Both the position numbers and the translations under genes were made by a program. DNA of 64,000 bases from Tropicibacter naphthalenivorans (lineage in GTDB: Bacteria > Pseudomonadota > Alphaproteobacteria > Rhodobacterales > Rhodobacteraceae): assembly GCF_900176475.1 (NCBI RefSeq), contig NZ_FWXX01000003.1, forward strand, positions 62,001 to 126,000, in the 5' to 3' direction. The notes below the pieces were generated by a model. The model saw only the letters and a list, made by a program, of their open reading frames with translations, did no database searches and was not told the DNA's origin. This document shows, piece by piece, positions 62,519 to 64,000 of the stretch; within the stretch, counting starts at the first letter, position 1; every line of letters begins with the position of its first letter.

Positions 62519-63235
62519 TTAGAACAAAAGCCCGACAACCAAGGGCGCAAGCACCGCCGTCAGCACCGCGTTCAGCCCCATCCCGATGCCGGAAAACGCG
62601 CCCGCCGTCTCGTGCACGCGAAAGGCATGGGCGGTGCCGATGCCATGCGCCGCCACCCCCACGGCAAAGCCGCGCGCCCGCCAGTCGGTCACCCCCAGCA
62701 GGTTCAGCATCGGCGTCGCCACGATCGCCCCCGTGATTCCCGTCAGGATCACCAAGACCGCGGTCAGGGTCGGCTGCCCGCCAATGGCTTCGGACACGCC
62801 CAAGGCCACAGGCGCCGTCGCGGACTTGGGGGCCAAAGACAGCAACGCCTGCCCCCGCACGCCCAAGGCCCAGGCAATCCCCAAGGCCGACAGGATCGCC
62901 ACCAGCGACCCGGCCAGCAAAGCGGCCAGCATCGGCAACAGGCTCTGCCGCACGCGGGCGAGGTTGAAATACAACGGCAGGGCAAGCCCCACCGTCGCCG
63001 GACCCAGCATGAAATGCACGAACTGCGCGCCTTCGAAATAGATGGCATAGGGCGTAGCGGTCACCTTCAGGATCACCGCCAGCAAGATCACCGAGATCAG
63101 CACCGGGTTCGCCACCGGATGACGCCCCAAAGCCTCGGCCAGACGGTCGGCGATCACATAGGCCGCCAACGTCAGCGTCAACCAGAGCAAAGGCTCTTGC
63201 GCGAGGTACGACCACAGGGCAACGGCCTCAGTCAT
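62519..63235 (-). CDS. lrgB: LrgB/CidB-family membrane protein
   Basis: A 238-residue protein with about seven hydrophobic helices. The motifs MLGPATVGLALPLY and SLAPKSATAPVALGVSEAIGG, with AAHGIGTAHAF near the end, are those of LrgB. LrgAB systems were first linked to murein-hydrolase/holin control, but the plant homologue PLGG1 carries glycolate and glycerate, and Bacillus PftAB carries pyruvate. Overlap with lrgA (8 bp) and coupling to a hydroxyacid dehydrogenase favour a carboxylate-transport role here. Confidence 0.9.
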   Translation of the reverse strand: MTEAVALWSYLAQEPLLWLTLTLAAYVIADRLAEALGRHPVANPVLISVILLAVILKVTATPYAIYFEGAQFVHFMLGPATVGLALPLYFNLARVRQSLLPMLAALLAGSLVAILSALGIAWALGVRGQALLSLAPKSATAPVALGVSEAIGGQPTLTAVLVILTGITGAIVATPMLNLLGVTDWRARGFAVGVAAHGIGTAHAFRVHETAGAFSGIGMGLNAVLTAVLAPLVVGLLF

Positions 63236-63581
63236 CGCCCGCCCCCGTCAGCCGCGCCACCAAAAGGAACGCGCCCACCGCCGCCAAGATCGCCAAAACC
63301 GTGCTGCCGACCAAGGCCACGGCCAGCCCCGCGCCATAGCTTGCAAAGGTATCCAGATGCGCGACGATGCCCACACCCGCCGGCACGAACAACAGCGACA
63401 GATGCGCCAGAAAGCCGGTCACCGTCTCGCGCATGAATTCGGCCAGACGGGGAAACACCAGCAAGGTGCAGAACAGCCCCGCCAGCCCGATCACCGGGCC
63501 GGGCACGGACAAGGACAACCCGCGCGCCAAACTCTCACCGAACAGCTGGAACCCCAGCAGAAGGGTCAGAACACGGATCAC
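63228..63581 (-). CDS. lrgA: LrgA/CidA-family membrane protein
   Basis: A 117-residue protein with four hydrophobic helices and the LrgA signature VPGPVIGLAGLF plus LSLLFVPAGVGIVAH. It is the small partner of LrgB, and the two overlap by eight bases. The start overlaps the stop of the upstream dehydrogenase gene by four bases. This triple coupling strongly suggests that all three proteins act in one process, most simply movement and reduction or oxidation of a small hydroxyacid. Confidence 0.9.
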   Translation of the reverse strand: MIRVLTLLLGFQLFGESLARGLSLSVPGPVIGLAGLFCTLLVFPRLAEFMRETVTGFLAHLSLLFVPAGVGIVAHLDTFASYGAGLAVALVGSTVLAILAAVGAFLLVARLTGAGDD

Positions 63582-64000
63582 AGCATGGCCGGAACGACTT
63601 GGTCCGGCGGACGGTGACCATCGGCAAAGGTTTTCACGTTGATGATGACCTTTTCGCCCATCTCAAGGCGGCCTTCGTGCGTGGCAGAGCCCATATGCGG
63701 CAGCATCACCACGTTGGGCATATTGCGCAGCTCGGGGTTGCCCTGGATGCCGTGCTCATACACGTCCAGACCCGCCCCCGCCAGTTCCCCGGCTTTCAGC
63801 ATCCGGGTCAGGGCGTTCTCGTCCAAGACCTCACCGCGCGAGGTGTTGATCATGATCGCCGAGGGCTTGAGCAGCCGCAGGCGGCGCGCATTCAGCAGGT
63901 GATAGGTGGACGGGGTCGAGGGGCAGTTGACGCTGATGATGTCCATCCGCGCGACCATCTGATCAAGGCTGTCCCAATAGGTGGCGTCCAGCGGTTCCTC
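63578..64000 (-). CDS. 2-Hydroxyacid dehydrogenase, glyoxylate/hydroxypyruvate reductase-like (partial)
   Basis: The C-terminal 140 residues of a D-2-hydroxyacid dehydrogenase; the N-terminus lies beyond the window edge, and the frame is open to base 64000. NTSRGEVLDENAL, GAGLDVYEHGI and the catalytic His in LPHMGSAT are present. Rhodobacteraceae proteins of this type are annotated D-glycerate dehydrogenase, which reduces hydroxypyruvate or glyoxylate. The coupled lrgAB genes fit glycerate or glycolate as substrate. Confidence 0.87.
   Translation of the reverse strand, partial: EEPLDATYWDSLDQMVARMDIISVNCPSTPSTYHLLNARRLRLLKPSAIMINTSRGEVLDENALTRMLKAGELAGAGLDVYEHGIQGNPELRNMPNVVMLPHMGSATHEGRLEMGEKVIINVKTFADGHRPPDQVVPAML

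Noticed and set aside
1-64000. CRISPR arrays, tRNA or rRNA genes, transposases, prophage genes
   Set aside because: None was seen on reading both strands; the only regular repeats are the 39-bp coding repeat and short hairpins.

Overview
The window looks like a chromosomal segment of a marine-type alphaproteobacterium of the Rhodobacteraceae (Roseobacter group). The basis is high G+C coding sequence, dense ATGA/GTGA start-stop overlaps, a sulfoacetaldehyde acetyltransferase/SoeABC sulfonate cluster, DUF1523 and LrgAB genes, and the Rhodobacteraceae-like character of most proteins. This is inference from protein resemblance; no rRNA or other marker gene is present, and no tRNA, CRISPR array, transposase or integrase was seen.

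Layout. (1) 0-9 kb: an ECF sigma factor translationally coupled to a membrane vWA protein, an alpha/beta hydrolase, a succinate-semialdehyde dehydrogenase followed by two genes of unclear role, a creatinase, and three small membrane proteins. (2) 8.8-17.1 kb: a sulfonate-catabolism cluster with sulfoacetaldehyde acetyltransferase (xsc), an inverted phosphate acetyltransferase (pta), and an operon of citrate synthase plus soeA-soeB-soeC. Together these would convert sulfoacetaldehyde to acetyl phosphate and sulfite, then to acetyl-CoA, citrate and sulfate. (3) 17.2-19.6 kb: an orphan PAS/HisKA_2 histidine kinase and an HTTM membrane protein with a small partner. (4) 19.6-55.7 kb: a large cell-surface polysaccharide locus with seven or eight glycosyltransferases, an O-antigen-ligase/polymerase-like protein, two acetyl/acyltransferases, a GMC oxidoreductase with an SDR, Gfo/Idh/MocA and epimerase genes in both split and fused forms, a BY-kinase with a very long coiled-coil head, a Wzz-type chain-length protein and a Wzx-type flippase.

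Inside that locus sits the most unusual element of the window: a three-gene operon (40.0-51.9 kb) of a KS-AT-KR-DH-ACP-TE polyketide synthase, a family-2 glycosyltransferase, and an NRPS-like protein. The NRPS has a formyltransferase domain, a degenerate condensation remnant, an adenylation domain split by a luciferase-like monooxygenase, and a carrier domain. The operon ends at a strong terminator. The embedding suggests a glycosylated formyl-amino-acid/polyketide product, or a polyketide decoration of the exopolysaccharide. (5) 55.7-56.8 kb: a visibly A+T-richer islet with one unrecognised gene. (6) 56.8-64 kb: a secreted multidomain protein with RTX-type repeats, leuA behind a leucine-rich attenuator leader that may be translated leaderless, a PhnA-type zinc-ribbon protein, and an operon of a 2-hydroxyacid dehydrogenase (cut by the window end) with lrgA and lrgB.

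Functional calls rest on motif reading and recall of protein families; no database search was run. Start sites were chosen from Shine-Dalgarno spacing and gene overlaps where the sequence allowed.
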